From the NCBI GenBank assembly GCA_008501835.1, contig QQUB01000225.1, forward strand, positions 1 to 19,382: DNA of 19,382 bases. Reading direction: 5' to 3'. Positions within the stretch are counted from its first letter, which is position 1. Every line of letters begins with the position of its first letter. The notes below the pieces were generated by a model that was not told the DNA's origin, did no database searches, and saw only the letters and a program-made list of their open reading frames with translations. The DNA is from Bacteroidota bacterium. Lineage in GTDB: Bacteria > Bacteroidota > Bacteroidia > Chitinophagales > Saprospiraceae. Below, piece after piece: positions 1 to 6,146 of the stretch. The position numbers were made by a program, and so were the translations under genes.

Positions 1-2
1 CT

Positions 3-59
3 GCCAAAGCATTGCAAACTCAAATGGCAGAAATCCTTCAAGCCAGATTCAACTTATAA
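3..59 (+). CDS. C-terminal end of an unidentified protein (5' truncated by window edge)
   Basis: The third frame is open from the window edge and ends in TAA at 57-59, giving a tail AKALQTQMAEILQARFNL. It stops 4 nt before the next ATG, the spacing expected of two genes in one operon. The tail is amphipathic and helix-like. It is too short to assign a family, and being open for only 18 codons it could also be chance. Confidence 0.4.
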   Translation, partial: AKALQTQMAEILQARFNL

Positions 60-63
60 TTTT

Positions 64-666
64 ATGAAAATCCTGATCATAGGCGGCCACGGCACCATAG
101 GCCGCAAAGTCGCAGAATATTTCCAGGTAAACCATGATGTCATCATCGCCGGTCGACAAAGCGGTGATATTTCCATCAATATTGATGATATTGACTCTAT
201 TCAAAAAGGCCTGAAAGCTGCAGGGGAGCTGGACGCCGTGATCTGTATTGCCGGAGAAGCTAAATGGGCTCCCTTCAACGATCTTACGGAAGAAGATTAT
301 TATATCGGTTTAAAAAGCAAACTCATGGGCCAGGTCAACCTCGTACGTCTGGCGAAGGATCACCTCAACCCCGGAGGGTCGATAACCCTTACCACAGGCA
401 TCCTGGCAGATGACCCGGTTCCAATGACTGCCAGCGCAGCTATGGTCAACGGGGCTATTCATAGTTTCGTCCAGGCAGCTGTACTGGAAATGGAAAATGG
501 CATTCGACTCAACGTGGTATCCTCGGGATTGGTGGAAGATTCGGTTGACAAATACAGAGCATATTTCCCTGGCCACAATCCAATTCCTATGAGTAAAATG
601 GTCAACGGCTATATCCGTAGCGTAGAAGGAAAAGGAACCGGTCAGATCATCCGGATCTATGATTAA
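64..666 (+). CDS. Atypical short-chain dehydrogenase/reductase (SDR)
   Basis: A 200-residue Rossmann-fold protein. The N-terminal beta strand runs into a glycine-rich dinucleotide loop GGHGTIG (residues 7-13), and an Arg at 31 after the second strand (AGRQSG) suggests NADP preference. A conserved-looking CIAGEA (61-66) corresponds to the SDR NAG motif. The usual catalytic Tyr-x-x-x-Lys is not present: after the ITLTTG strand (107-112) the active-site helix reads SAAMVNGA (124-131), with no Tyr or Lys. This resembles the small atypical SDR group exemplified by Lin1944, whose reaction is not known. It starts 4 nt after the preceding gene fragment, so the two probably share an operon. A cytoplasmic NAD(P)-binding protein is well supported; a dehydrogenase activity is not. 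Confidence 0.85.
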   Translation: MKILIIGGHGTIGRKVAEYFQVNHDVIIAGRQSGDISINIDDIDSIQKGLKAAGELDAVICIAGEAKWAPFNDLTEEDYYIGLKSKLMGQVNLVRLAKDHLNPGGSITLTTGILADDPVPMTASAAMVNGAIHSFVQAAVLEMENGIRLNVVSSGLVEDSVDKYRAYFPGHNPIPMSKMVNGYIRSVEGKGTGQIIRIYD

Positions 667-823
667 CCTTTTACGAAAAATAAACATCTTCCCTCGAAAA
701 ATAGTGTAATACCTGTTTTTACACATCTGAACTGGATAGTTTCCAGGCAACCCTGCAATTTACAGACAGATAAATCAATCCCGATTGACAATACCTCTAT
801 GGTTAACCTAAAAATCATTAAAA

Positions 824-1816
824 ATGAGGAACTCAATATTGTCAATTACCGCAATAGCTCTGGCCCTTTTCACTTATCCCTTCATTATCGGTCTTCAATC
901 CAAAATCCTTCAGGAAAACGGACCAAAATATAAGTTATACCCAGAAGTAAATGATGAACGGCCTGATATTCCTTCTCCGTACACTGATGTCCTGGAAAGA
1001 GAACTGGTGACTGCCGTAACCAAAGAACATAAATATGCGGTAATGGAAGTCAAACCAGGAAATAACAGGGGAATTTGTCAACAACTCATTGTTGATACCA
1101 TTGATTTTCCTGAACTCGCCCATACTGGTCTTCATGATGAAAAAAGATTAATGAACCTAAGCACTATTACAGGCAGAAGCATTAAAGAAATCACCCGGCT
1201 AGGGTTACCAGGCCAACTTTCTTCAGGTGGATTTATGGCCTCTGATGAAAACATCATTTCCGTTCTCAAAGGGGATAATGCTATTGTCAGCAAAATGGGA
1301 CTTACTCATCCGCAGCTCGCCAAGCCATTGTTTCATGTACTGAATATGATGGACCATGATCTTAAGTTAAACCGATGGACCATGACCATTCATGAATGGG
1401 AAAATATTAGTCAGTTTTATTACCATAAACAAGTCGTAAACGTAGTGGCCTATGACACCAAAGGAGGGCAATTATCCATATTTGACGATGACCTTCAGGG
1501 AGTTTTCCATATTAAACTATGGAGAGAACTTTCAGCAAGTGAGCTCAATTTCTTAAAAGACCGATATGATCATTTAAACAGGGAAGAATTGGAGGAATTA
1601 ATCAATAAGCTGTCTTTCATAAATACCGGGGAGCTTGAACCACAATACATCATGAGGTATGGCTTCTATGAAGGGCATACTTTCTGGAGGACAGATCCAA
1701 TAGCCATTGCATTTATTTTCGGGTTAAAGAGCCTGGAAGAAATCGAAGAGGCATTTCCTGGCAATTTATATTCCACACTCACAGATCATTTTACTGATTC
1801 TCCCATAGCAAAGTAG
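824..1816 (+). CDS. Hypothetical membrane-anchored or exported protein
   Basis: A 330-residue protein that I do not recognise. Residues 4-23 (SILSITAIALALFTYPFIIG) form one hydrophobic segment after a short Met-Arg-Asn start, so it is either a signal peptide without an obvious cleavage site or an N-terminal membrane anchor. The rest is soluble, mixed alpha/beta, rich in charged and aromatic residues, with a single Cys-containing strand near residue 84 (GICQQLIVDT). The region around 190-300 is Glu/Leu-rich and probably helical (for example REELEELINKL). No catalytic motif stands out. It is preceded by 157 nt of AT-rich DNA and followed by the IS110 element, so it stands alone as a transcription unit. 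The ATG at 824 is the only start that retains the hydrophobic segment. Confidence 0.75.
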   Translation: MRNSILSITAIALALFTYPFIIGLQSKILQENGPKYKLYPEVNDERPDIPSPYTDVLERELVTAVTKEHKYAVMEVKPGNNRGICQQLIVDTIDFPELAHTGLHDEKRLMNLSTITGRSIKEITRLGLPGQLSSGGFMASDENIISVLKGDNAIVSKMGLTHPQLAKPLFHVLNMMDHDLKLNRWTMTIHEWENISQFYYHKQVVNVVAYDTKGGQLSIFDDDLQGVFHIKLWRELSASELNFLKDRYDHLNREELEELINKLSFINTGELEPQYIMRYGFYEGHTFWRTDPIAIAFIFGLKSLEEIEEAFPGNLYSTLTDHFTDSPIAK

Positions 1817-1869
1817 TTTTATCTAAGTAAGAGGACAAAATTAGTTTTGATCAAAATACCTTATCCAAT

Positions 1870-1902
1870 CAAGAAGGCGCAGAGAAAAAACTCAGCGGTC
1901 CT
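1870..1902. repeat. Left half of interrupted intergenic repeat (IS110 target site)
   Basis: AT-rich DNA after the preceding gene changes to a GCAGAG...CTCAGCGGTCCT word pattern typical of dispersed intergenic repeats in this phylum. Joined to 3326-3356 across the transposon it makes one continuous repeat with alternating CTCAGCG / GCGG words. The left half ends in CT (1901-1902), which is repeated at 3324-3325. Confidence 0.6.
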
Positions 1903-1924
1903 CATATGTTTGTAAAACTAAGAA

Positions 1925-2113
1925 AAATCGATCATTTTAGCTAGGTGATCGATGCCAGTCAGGCAACTTGATCGTGCGGAAAGATACGTTAACGATATCG
2001 GCGCTGAGGTATGATCCTGGCTGGTTTTCTTCCAGAGTTCGAACAGTACTGAAGGAAGTAGATTGTTTTAAGTCTATTATCCTGGATCTAAATGAGACAG
2101 AACGGTAGAAGAG
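1925..2113 (+). ncRNA. Candidate IS110 bridge RNA
   Basis: The 5' non-coding end folds in the order known for the IS621 bridge RNA. (1) A 5' hairpin: 8 perfect pairs, 1927-1934 with 1946-1953, 11-nt loop. (2) A 9-pair stem, 1955-1963 with 2016-2024 (one G-U), enclosing a 52-nt target-binding-type loop that contains a small inner hairpin (1983-1988/1993-1999). The 3' arm of this loop, 2001-2011, is the exact reverse complement of 3321-3331 at the right junction. (3) A weaker stem, roughly 2028-2040 with 2100-2112, enclosing a donor-type loop. Its 5' arm ACAGTAC (2043-2049) is identical to the element's right end next to the core (3317-3323), and its 3' arm 2089-2096 pairs with the left end (1901-1908) with one mismatch and one wobble. 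RNA ends are estimates. Confidence 0.7.
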
Positions 2114-2149
2114 TTATCGATCCTTGTTTTTACTTACAATGAAAAAGAA

Positions 2150-3223
2150 ATGAAAAAACAATGGATTCGTTTAGGCTGTGGCTTGGATATTAGTAAGAAA
2201 ACTTTTCATGGCTGCCTTGGGGGTTATACACAGGAAAGTAGATTTATAGTCCATGCTCAAAAGAAGTTTGCCAATACATCAAGCGGCATAATTGCTTTTT
2301 TAAAGTGGTTAGAAAAGCATAAGCAAAAACTGGATGAGACTGGTAGTCTACCTTTTCAGTTGTTATTGGAAACGACCGGGGTATACCATGAAGGTGTTTT
2401 ATTTGCAGCCCATGAAGCAGGTGTAGCGGTATGTTTGGAAGTAGCCAGAAGGGTTAAACTATATCTTCGTTCTATAGGTCAGGAAAGTAAGAATGATAAG
2501 TTAGATGCCCGGGGAATTTGTCAAATGGCCTGTGAGCGGAAGTTTCAGTTATGGAAGCCTTTTAGTGATAATATTTATCAGTTAAGATCTGCCTTACGAC
2601 ACCGTAAGTCTTTGATTAATAGCAGAGTGAGGCTTGACAATCAATTACACGCTGCCAATTTCAGTAAGACTGCTAGTAAAGACGTAAAAGCATCCTACAA
2701 GCGTCTGATAAAGCAAATGGAAAAAGAGATCAAAGCTCTTGAGAAACACATCGTTGAACTCTATGAACAAGATCAGGTCTTGGCAGAGCGGCTTAACCCC
2801 ATCATAGAATCAGTATTGGGGTTAGGCTTATTTACCGCACTAACGATTATAGCAGAAACCAATGCTTTTTCTTTGATAACCTCCAGAAAACAACTGGCTA
2901 GTTATGTGGGTTATGATATTATTGAAAACCAATCAGGAAACAAAAAAGGGAAAACCAAAATATCGAAAAAAGGCAATGCTCGAATCAGAAGTGTAATGTA
3001 TATGGGAGCATTGAGTGTTATTCGCTCTGGAAAAGGACCACTTTATGATTTGTACTTGCGGGTAAGACACCGAAATCCTAAAGCCTACAAAAAAGCTAAT
3101 GTGGCGGTACAACGAAAGTTATTGTTATTGGTTTACACCTTATTTAAAAAACGAGAGCGATTTGACTTGGAAAAGTATACTTTAAAAACATCAAAGGATA
3201 TGAAAGTGGTAGCTCCGAACTGA
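2150..3223 (+). CDS. IS110-family transposase (DEDD/RuvC-like, RNA-guided recombinase family)
   Basis: A 357-residue transposase of full family length. The N-terminal RuvC-like DEDD domain shows Asp13 (GLDISKKTF), Glu74 (LLLETTGVYH) and the paired Asp116/Asp119 (KNDKLDARGI). A helical stretch with predicted coiled-coil character follows (about 185-215). The C-terminal Transposase_20 domain begins near residue 216 with an HhH-like IIESVLGLGLFTALTI. It carries ENQSGNKKGKTKISKKGN (259-276), in which Ser262 is the likely catalytic serine of this family, then a basic helix to the C terminus. The enzyme should excise and insert the element through a circular intermediate at a CT core, directed by the RNA in its 5' end. 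The reading frame is intact, so the copy may be active. The ATG at 2150 directly follows an A-rich stretch (AATGAAAAAGAA). Confidence 0.96.
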   Translation: MKKQWIRLGCGLDISKKTFHGCLGGYTQESRFIVHAQKKFANTSSGIIAFLKWLEKHKQKLDETGSLPFQLLLETTGVYHEGVLFAAHEAGVAVCLEVARRVKLYLRSIGQESKNDKLDARGICQMACERKFQLWKPFSDNIYQLRSALRHRKSLINSRVRLDNQLHAANFSKTASKDVKASYKRLIKQMEKEIKALEKHIVELYEQDQVLAERLNPIIESVLGLGLFTALTIIAETNAFSLITSRKQLASYVGYDIIENQSGNKKGKTKISKKGNARIRSVMYMGALSVIRSGKGPLYDLYLRVRHRNPKAYKKANVAVQRKLLLLVYTLFKKRERFDLEKYTLKTSKDMKVVAPN

Positions 3224-3235
3224 GCTCGGAGCTAC
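3209..3235 (+). terminator. Perfect 10-bp hairpin spanning the transposase stop codon
   Basis: GTAGCTCCGA (3209-3218) pairs perfectly with TCGGAGCTAC (3226-3235) around a 7-nt loop that contains the TGA stop. No T run follows, so it is not a classical intrinsic terminator. It may block read-through or protect the 3' end of the transposase message. Confidence 0.5.
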
Positions 3236-3323
3236 GCGAGATAGATCTTCTTTACAGAAGTCTTCCCTTGGATGACAAATATAAATATTTTTTGGATCGG
3301 AAACTTGTTTTTAAACACAGTAC

Positions 3324-3356
3324 CTCAGCGCTTCTTTGCGGCTCTCGGCGGTATAG
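3324..3356. repeat. Right half of interrupted intergenic repeat (IS110 target site)
   Basis: CTCAGCGCTTCTTTGCGG followed by CTCTCGGCGGTA continues the repeat begun at 1870-1902. The segment at 3321-3331 is the exact complement of the 3' arm of the predicted target-binding loop of the bridge RNA. The remainder of the gap to the sigma gene (3357-3577) is AT-rich, with one low-complexity TGCATTT run at 3467-3489 and no gene. Confidence 0.6.
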
Positions 3357-3554
3357 CATTATCGTTTCGATTTATGAAAACATTTGATTTAAGGTAGATC
3401 TGTCCATATACTCTGTTCTTTGGAAAAGATGAAGGGAATATTTAAACTTTGTCTGTCCTTCTACACTTTGCATTTTGCATCCTGCATTTCAAAATCTTCC
3501 CGCCTCAGAAATACTATTTTTCCAAAAAATCGTATTTCTTAAAAAATATTTTTC

Positions 3555-3585
3555 TTTCATAAGTCTCTGATTATCATTACTTTTG
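3555..3585 (+). promoter_or_regulatory. Bacteroidota-type housekeeping promoter candidate
   Basis: TACTTTTG (3578-3585) is an exact match to the TAnnTTTG -7 box of this phylum. TTTC at 3555-3558, 19 nt upstream, stands where the -33 TTTG is expected. It would start transcription near 3592 and give a basal message for the sigma-factor operon. Confidence 0.45.
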
Positions 3586-3627
3586 CATTTAGTATTCGAA
3601 ATTTTATATTTTAAATTTCAGGTGGCT

Positions 3628-3655
3628 GCAACCCTTTTTGCAATCTTCTGTCTAT
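3628..3655 (+). promoter_or_regulatory. ECF-type promoter candidate (autoregulatory)
   Basis: GCAACC (3628-3633), 16 nt, then GTCTAT (3650-3655). The -35 with its central AAC and the GTC-containing -10 match the general pattern of ECF sigma promoters. Its place directly before an ECF sigma gene suggests the sigma factor activates its own operon. If so, transcription starts near 3662, which excludes the upstream TTG at 3638 as the start codon. Confidence 0.5.
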
Positions 3656-3694
3656 AATGTTAGAAATCACCTGACGCTTTTTATTCTTAAAAGA

Positions 3695-4237
3695 TTGGAC
3701 TACAATAACACACACCGGGAGCTTGTTGAGGAGTGCAAACGTGGCCAAAGGAAAGCCCAGTTTGAATTATATCGTTTGTACTCTAAAGCGATGTTCAATA
3801 TTTGCTTGCGGATGTTAAAGAACGAGGCTGATGCCGAAGATGTACTCCAGGCTTCTTTTGTAGACGCTTTTACAAAACTGGATACATTTAGGTTCCAATC
3901 GTCCATCGGAGCCTGGATCAAAAGAATTGTAGTAAACAACTGTATCAACTTTTTAAAACGCCGGAAACTCTCGATCGTTGAAATGAATACCAACGTTTTG
4001 AGTATCGAAACTCCAGAGGAAGACAATAACCCGTTACCTCACAACATGAGTGTCGATAAAGTTAAATCAGCGATGATGAAACTGCCAAATGGTTATCGTA
4101 TCGTTTGCTCGCTTTATTTGCTCGAAGGATATGATCATAAGGAGATCGCTGAAATACTGGATATTTCCGAAGCTACTTCAAAATCGCAGTTTTCAAGAGC
4201 TAAAAGAAAACTAAGAAGTATGCTTGCGGAGGAATGA
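3695..4237 (+). CDS. ECF-family RNA polymerase sigma factor (sigma-70 family)
   Basis: Two-domain ECF sigma factor, about 180 residues from the chosen start. Sigma-2 begins at ELVEECKRGQRKAQFELY and includes the core-binding ADAEDVLQASFVDAF stretch and the -10-recognition helix ending AWIKRIVVNNCINFLKRRK. After an acidic linker, sigma-4 begins at MMKLPNGYRIVCSLYLLEG and has the helix-turn-helix YDHKEIAEILDISEATSKS, which reads the -35. The open frame extends upstream to a TTG at 3638, but that codon lies inside the putative ECF promoter. TTG at 3695 gives an N terminus (LDYNNTHRELVEEC) of normal family length and is preferred. It precedes a single-pass membrane protein, the usual anti-sigma position, by 141 nt. 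Confidence 0.93.
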   Translation: MDYNNTHRELVEECKRGQRKAQFELYRLYSKAMFNICLRMLKNEADAEDVLQASFVDAFTKLDTFRFQSSIGAWIKRIVVNNCINFLKRRKLSIVEMNTNVLSIETPEEDNNPLPHNMSVDKVKSAMMKLPNGYRIVCSLYLLEGYDHKEIAEILDISEATSKSQFSRAKRKLRSMLAEE

Positions 4238-4378
4238 CAATGATTAATCAAGGTTTTGCCTTTGTGTGGAGATGCGAGTTAGGAAAGGCGACACTTTGTC
4301 GGAGAAAAAGATGAATTGAATAGAATTGAAATTTGAAAAAAGGTATAGTAAATAAATAAGATTCAAAAGCAAGAAATA

Positions 4379-4921
4379 ATGCCACAGGACCGTTTAGAAG
4401 AATTTATTGTTAAACATCGGGAAGACTTCGATGATGCCATTCCTTCTCTGAAGGTTTGGGCGGAGATCGACGGTCAGCTCGATAAGGTGAAGCCGATCCG
4501 CAGGAGAAAGGTGTGGATGTATACGAGGATCGCGGCTGCGGTGGTATTCCTGTTGATAGCAGGAGGAGTCATTGGTAATTTCATGACCGCTGATAATAAT
4601 CAAGCTGTAGCCCTGAATCCGGAGTTGCAGGAAATGGAAGCTTTTTATTCCCAGCAATTTGACAAAAAATACGCGCAACTGACCAGTTTATATCAAGATG
4701 AAACCATCGAAAACGATCTGAGTCAGGTAGATGTTTTCCTTGAAGAGTTGAAACAGGAACTTGCCACGGCCCCTAAAGGTTCTGAAGAACGAATTATTGA
4801 GAATCTTATCAAGAGTTATCAATTAAAAATTCAAATCCTTGATCGGGTACTGGAAAGGATCCAGAATGATCAAACAGAAGAAAAAACACAAACAGATGAG
4901 CGCAAGAGTATTAGCATTTAA
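4379..4921 (+). CDS. Putative anti-sigma factor, single-pass inner-membrane protein
   Basis: A 180-residue protein. The cytoplasmic N terminus (1-47) has the pattern EEFIVKHREDFDDAIPSLKVW, which is the kind of short helical region seen in proteins following ECF sigma genes in Bacteroidota. A basic RRRK (41-44) precedes one transmembrane helix at about 48-69. A periplasmic part (70-180) is Gln/Glu-rich and probably coiled-coil (DLSQVDVFLEELKQEL and the later IIENLIKSYQLKIQILDRVLER segment). It likely holds the sigma factor at the membrane until an envelope signal arrives; this role is inferred from position and topology, since there is no recognisable zinc-binding anti-sigma motif. Its 3' end overlaps the next gene by 56 nt. 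Confidence 0.7.
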   Translation: MPQDRLEEFIVKHREDFDDAIPSLKVWAEIDGQLDKVKPIRRRKVWMYTRIAAAVVFLLIAGGVIGNFMTADNNQAVALNPELQEMEAFYSQQFDKKYAQLTSLYQDETIENDLSQVDVFLEELKQELATAPKGSEERIIENLIKSYQLKIQILDRVLERIQNDQTEEKTQTDERKSISI

Positions 4922-6026
4922 AGTTCTCCTGCTCGGGGTGCTTTTAGCTACGATGCCGATAAAGACGTGGGCGGATGGAAATTTTCGCAAATACACTAAG
5001 GAAATCAAGAGAGAATTTAGCATCACACCTCGAGGCGATGTCCACATCAGTAATAAATACGGCCAGGTGGATATCAGGACATGGGAAAAGAACAGAGTCA
5101 AAGTTACCGTTGAAATAGCCGTAAACGCAGAAAATGAATCAGCTGCCCAGAAAGTATTCAACCGTATAGATGTCAAGTTCAAGTCGGATAATACCGAAGT
5201 TAGTGCAGAAACGGTGATCGAGGATACACGAAACAAATGGTGGGACTGGTCATCAGGACAATTGGATTATGCCATCAATTACCAGGTTTATATGCCTGCA
5301 TCGGCAAATCTTTCTCTTGATAATAAATACGGGGAAGTCTACGTGAGTAGCGTTTCAGGTGATGTTGATCTTTCTTTGAAATACGTCAATTTCATTATCG
5401 ACGCACTTTCCGGAAGCTCAACCTCTTCCTTAGGAAACAGTCACGGGTCCATTGGAAGTGTCAACAATATGAATCTGGCAATTAAAAGCGGCTCGATCAG
5501 TATTGGTGAGGCCAATAATATGGAGATCGGAAGTAAATCTGCAACCGTCAATATTGGAAAAGCCAAACTCATTGTATCTAATACGAGTTATGACAATTAC
5601 ACCATCGGTACGATCGTGGAATTACATAACGATGGGAAGTTTGACAATTTTGAAATTGGAGATGCTGAAGATATTTTCATGGAGTCGAGTTATTCGAATG
5701 TTATTTTTCAGGATATCAATAAATACCTGATTCTCGACCTCGATAATTGCAATGCAAGTATCAATAAATTGTCCACATCATTTAAAGAAGCCAAACTGAT
5801 CGGTAATAACACAGACTTCCAAATGGTGCTGGAACCCGGTATCATGTATCAGCTGGACGCCTTTGCCGATTATGCAAAAGTTGAATATCCAAAACAGATG
5901 TCTGTAACCTACGAAGAAGAAGAGTCAACGACTTATGCAGTGAAAGGTGTTCAGGGAGGAAAGTCAGGAAATGCGCCTTTTGTCAAAGTAAGATTGAAAT
6001 ACGGAAGTCTTAAAATGACATATTAA
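4866..6026 (+). CDS. Exported DUF4097-like beta-structure protein
   Basis: A 386-residue protein from the ATG at 4866, which is preceded by GGAAAGG, an unusually good ribosome-binding site here. An alternative upstream start at 4839 would extend it by 9 residues. The basic N terminus, hydrophobic core (about 13-33) and TWADG look like a signal peptide. The mature part is built of short repeating beta units such as ISNKYGQVDIRTW, LDNKYGEVYVSS and KVRLKYGSLKMTY, plus many Ser/Asn/Ile-rich turns. This is characteristic of DUF4097 / putative adhesin-type beta-solenoid proteins. It overlaps the putative anti-sigma gene by 56 nt, so the two are probably translationally coupled. It is plausibly a periplasmic or outer-surface component of the same module; no enzymatic function is visible. 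Confidence 0.8.
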   Translation: MIKQKKKHKQMSARVLAFKVLLLGVLLATMPIKTWADGNFRKYTKEIKREFSITPRGDVHISNKYGQVDIRTWEKNRVKVTVEIAVNAENESAAQKVFNRIDVKFKSDNTEVSAETVIEDTRNKWWDWSSGQLDYAINYQVYMPASANLSLDNKYGEVYVSSVSGDVDLSLKYVNFIIDALSGSSTSSLGNSHGSIGSVNNMNLAIKSGSISIGEANNMEIGSKSATVNIGKAKLIVSNTSYDNYTIGTIVELHNDGKFDNFEIGDAEDIFMESSYSNVIFQDINKYLILDLDNCNASINKLSTSFKEAKLIGNNTDFQMVLEPGIMYQLDAFADYAKVEYPKQMSVTYEEEESTTYAVKGVQGGKSGNAPFVKVRLKYGSLKMTY

Positions 6027-6062
6027 AGTAAAAATTACACTAAGTTGATACTTAGAAGCCCG

Positions 6063-6110
6063 AAAAGCGGCTATTTAGCGGCAGGTTGCCCCTGAATAGC
6101 CGCTTTTTTT
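6063..6110 (+). terminator. Strong intrinsic terminator of the first sigma-factor operon
   Basis: A 13-bp perfect stem, AAAAGCGGCTATT (6063-6075) with AATAGCCGCTTTT (6095-6107), with an internal GGCA/TGCC mini-stem in the loop, ends in a run of eight or more T. It lies 36 nt after the DUF4097-like gene. Confidence 0.9.
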
Positions 6111-6146
6111 TATATCTTTAGCCCTTTAAACCAACTGCATAAACCG

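Larger units (their letters stand above)
1901..3325 (+). mobile_element. IS110-family insertion sequence, complete (about 1.42 kb)
   Basis: The ends were inferred by reuniting the flanking intergenic repeat: left flank ...CTCAGCGGTC-CT (to 1902) and right flank CT-CAGCGCTTCTTTGCGG (from 3324) join cleanly with a shared CT dinucleotide. That is the core reported for the IS110-family member IS621. The element then has about 247 nt of 5' non-coding DNA, one transposase gene (2150-3223) and about 100 nt of 3' non-coding DNA. There are no terminal inverted repeats or longer target duplication, as usual for IS110. A longer 5' than 3' non-coding end fits the IS110 group rather than the IS1111 group. 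A shift of the left junction to 1891-1892 (another CT in the same CTCAGCG word) cannot be fully excluded. Confidence 0.75.

Noticed and set aside
747..775. GCAACC upstream of the orphan gene at 824 as an ECF promoter
   Set aside because: No GTC-type -10 is found at the right spacing; only an AT-rich stretch follows.
1891..1897. CTCAGCG at 1891-1897 and 3324-3330 read as a 7-bp target-site duplication
   Set aside because: IS110 elements do not make such duplications, and the repeat joins better with the CT core at 1901-1902/3324-3325. The donor-loop 3' arm also fits the 1901 boundary and not 1891.
3236..3323. IS1111-type guide RNA in the 3' non-coding end
   Set aside because: Only about 90 nt remain after the stop-codon hairpin, with one small CTTCT/AGAAG stem and no large loops; the 5' end has the full architecture.
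3638..3694. Longer start (TTG at 3638) for the first sigma factor
   Set aside because: It lies inside the candidate ECF promoter and adds 19 residues with no family likeness; TTG at 3695 gives the normal N terminus.
5503..5730. 75-codon plus-strand frame inside the DUF4097-like gene
   Set aside because: Out-of-frame shadow of a well-supported gene, with no start signal or coding character of its own.
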